In this document: positions 11,950 through 12,413 of the stretch, piece after piece | How the letters are laid out: every line of letters begins with the position of its first letter | Numbering within the stretch: position 1 is the first letter of the stretch | Assembly: GCA_020052635.1 (NCBI GenBank) | Contig: JAGVOR010000129.1 | Span: forward strand, 1 to 12,413 | Source of the DNA: Candidatus Omnitrophota bacterium | GTDB taxonomy: Bacteria > Omnitrophota > Gorgyraeia > Gygaellales > Profunditerraquicolaceae | Direction: 5' to 3' | DNA: 12,413 bases | Position numbers and translations under genes: made by a program | The notes under the pieces: model-generated | Database searches by the model: none | The model's input: only the letters and a program-made list of their open reading frames with translations | Told to the model about the DNA's origin: nothing

Positions 11950-12413
11950 ATGTTGCTGTCAGATAAGCTTAACCGCCTTAAACATATCATCCGCGGATAC
12001 CGTTCGGTTTTAATCGCCTTTTCAGGCGGCCAGGACAGCGCTTTTCTGCTTAAAATTTGCGCGCTTACGCTGCCTGCCGCTAAAATTTTAGCGGTCACCG
12101 CCGTTTCGCAAACTTATCCCCAAAGCGAACTGGCGGCGGCAAAGAAACTGGCCAGGCAGATCGGGGTAAGGCATAAAGTTATCCGCACCGCCGAACTGAG
12201 TAATAAAAATTTTCGCGATAATCCGATTAAACGTTGTTATTTTTGTAAGCAGGAGCTCTTTACTAGATTAATCTCTTTGGCAAAGCGTCATCGGTTAGCG
12301 GCGGTAGCGGAGGCTAGCAGCCTTTCGGACCGAGATGATTTCCGGCCCGGGAGTATCGCTAAACACCAGCTTAAAATTAAGTCTCCTTTAGTGCGGGCGG
12401 GTTTTAATAAAAA
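11950..12413 (+). CDS. larE: LarE-like ATP-dependent sulfur transferase (partial, 3' end missing)
   Basis: An open frame of 154 codons running off the right edge. The PP-loop ATP-binding motif is at 25-30 (FSGGQDSAFLL), C96 and C99 occur in RCYFCKQELF, and EASSLSDRDDFRPGSIA (121-137) and KSPLVRAGF (144-152) correspond to the LarE family order (usually GTNxDDxxDxRPG and SPLxxAG). LarE supplies sulfur for the nickel-pincer cofactor of lactate racemase and related enzymes. Departures here: Gln instead of the usual Val in SGGVDS, and ASS in place of GTN. The start ATG 11950 is 13 nt after the nfu stop with only a weak AGAG-type SD. LarB, LarC or a LarA-like enzyme are not visible in this window, so a related sulfur-insertion role is possible. 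Confidence 0.8.
   Translation, partial: MLLSDKLNRLKHIIRGYRSVLIAFSGGQDSAFLLKICALTLPAAKILAVTAVSQTYPQSELAAAKKLARQIGVRHKVIRTAELSNKNFRDNPIKRCYFCKQELFTRLISLAKRHRLAAVAEASSLSDRDDFRPGSIAKHQLKIKSPLVRAGFNK

Overview
All genes in this window lie on the + strand, closely packed and mostly with strong Shine-Dalgarno (SD) sequences. The gene set points to an anaerobic bacterium that tolerates brief exposure to oxygen and nitric oxide: superoxide reductase, rubredoxin, a flavodiiron protein, hybrid-cluster protein and thiol peroxidase are present, while no catalase, superoxide dismutase or respiratory oxidase is seen. Overall gene style would fit an uncultivated lineage such as Omnitrophota, but that is a weak inference from gene content alone.

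Region 1 (1-2437): the last codons of an unidentified gene, then two membrane proteins, an ArsB/NhaD-superfamily ion transporter and a DUF318/UPF0718-type permease. Region 2 (2436-4748): a good sigma70-type promoter with a perfect inverted repeat between its -35 and -10 boxes, a leader of about 150 nt with a possible 27-codon ORF, an Rrf2-family Fe-S regulator, a cysteine-rich ferredoxin-like protein, a 51-residue Cys4 protein and an HD-domain protein with a zinc ribbon. Region 3 (4764-8486): short-form hybrid-cluster protein, superoxide reductase (own promoter), a small membrane protein with a Met/Cys tail, rubredoxin, thiol peroxidase with an unusual CxC tail, and a ferredoxin-NAD(P)H reductase-like flavoprotein. 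Region 4 (8659-11513): flavodiiron protein translationally coupled to an FMN-binding PNPOx-like protein, then a YruB-type glutaredoxin and an AhpF-like/TrxB-like flavoprotein. Region 5 (11715-12413): a NifU C-terminal-domain protein and the N-terminal part of a LarE-like sulfur transferase, cut by the window end.

A plausible combined function: the Rrf2 protein senses NO or redox state through its cysteine-bound cluster; Hcp and the flavodiiron protein reduce NO and/or O2; superoxide reductase turns superoxide to peroxide; Tpx removes peroxide. Electrons would flow from NAD(P)H through the FNR-like protein and rubredoxin to superoxide reductase and the flavodiiron protein, and through the AhpF-like flavoprotein and glutaredoxin to Tpx. 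These links are inferred from families and gene order.

The most unusual signals are not protein genes. Three hairpin clusters (6538-6628, 8511-8637, 11551-11700) each end just upstream of an SD. Two of them share a module whose stems differ by paired, compensating base changes around a conserved 11-nt loop, and in the third position one copy appears to be nested inside another. No gene-free stretch exceeds 300 bases.
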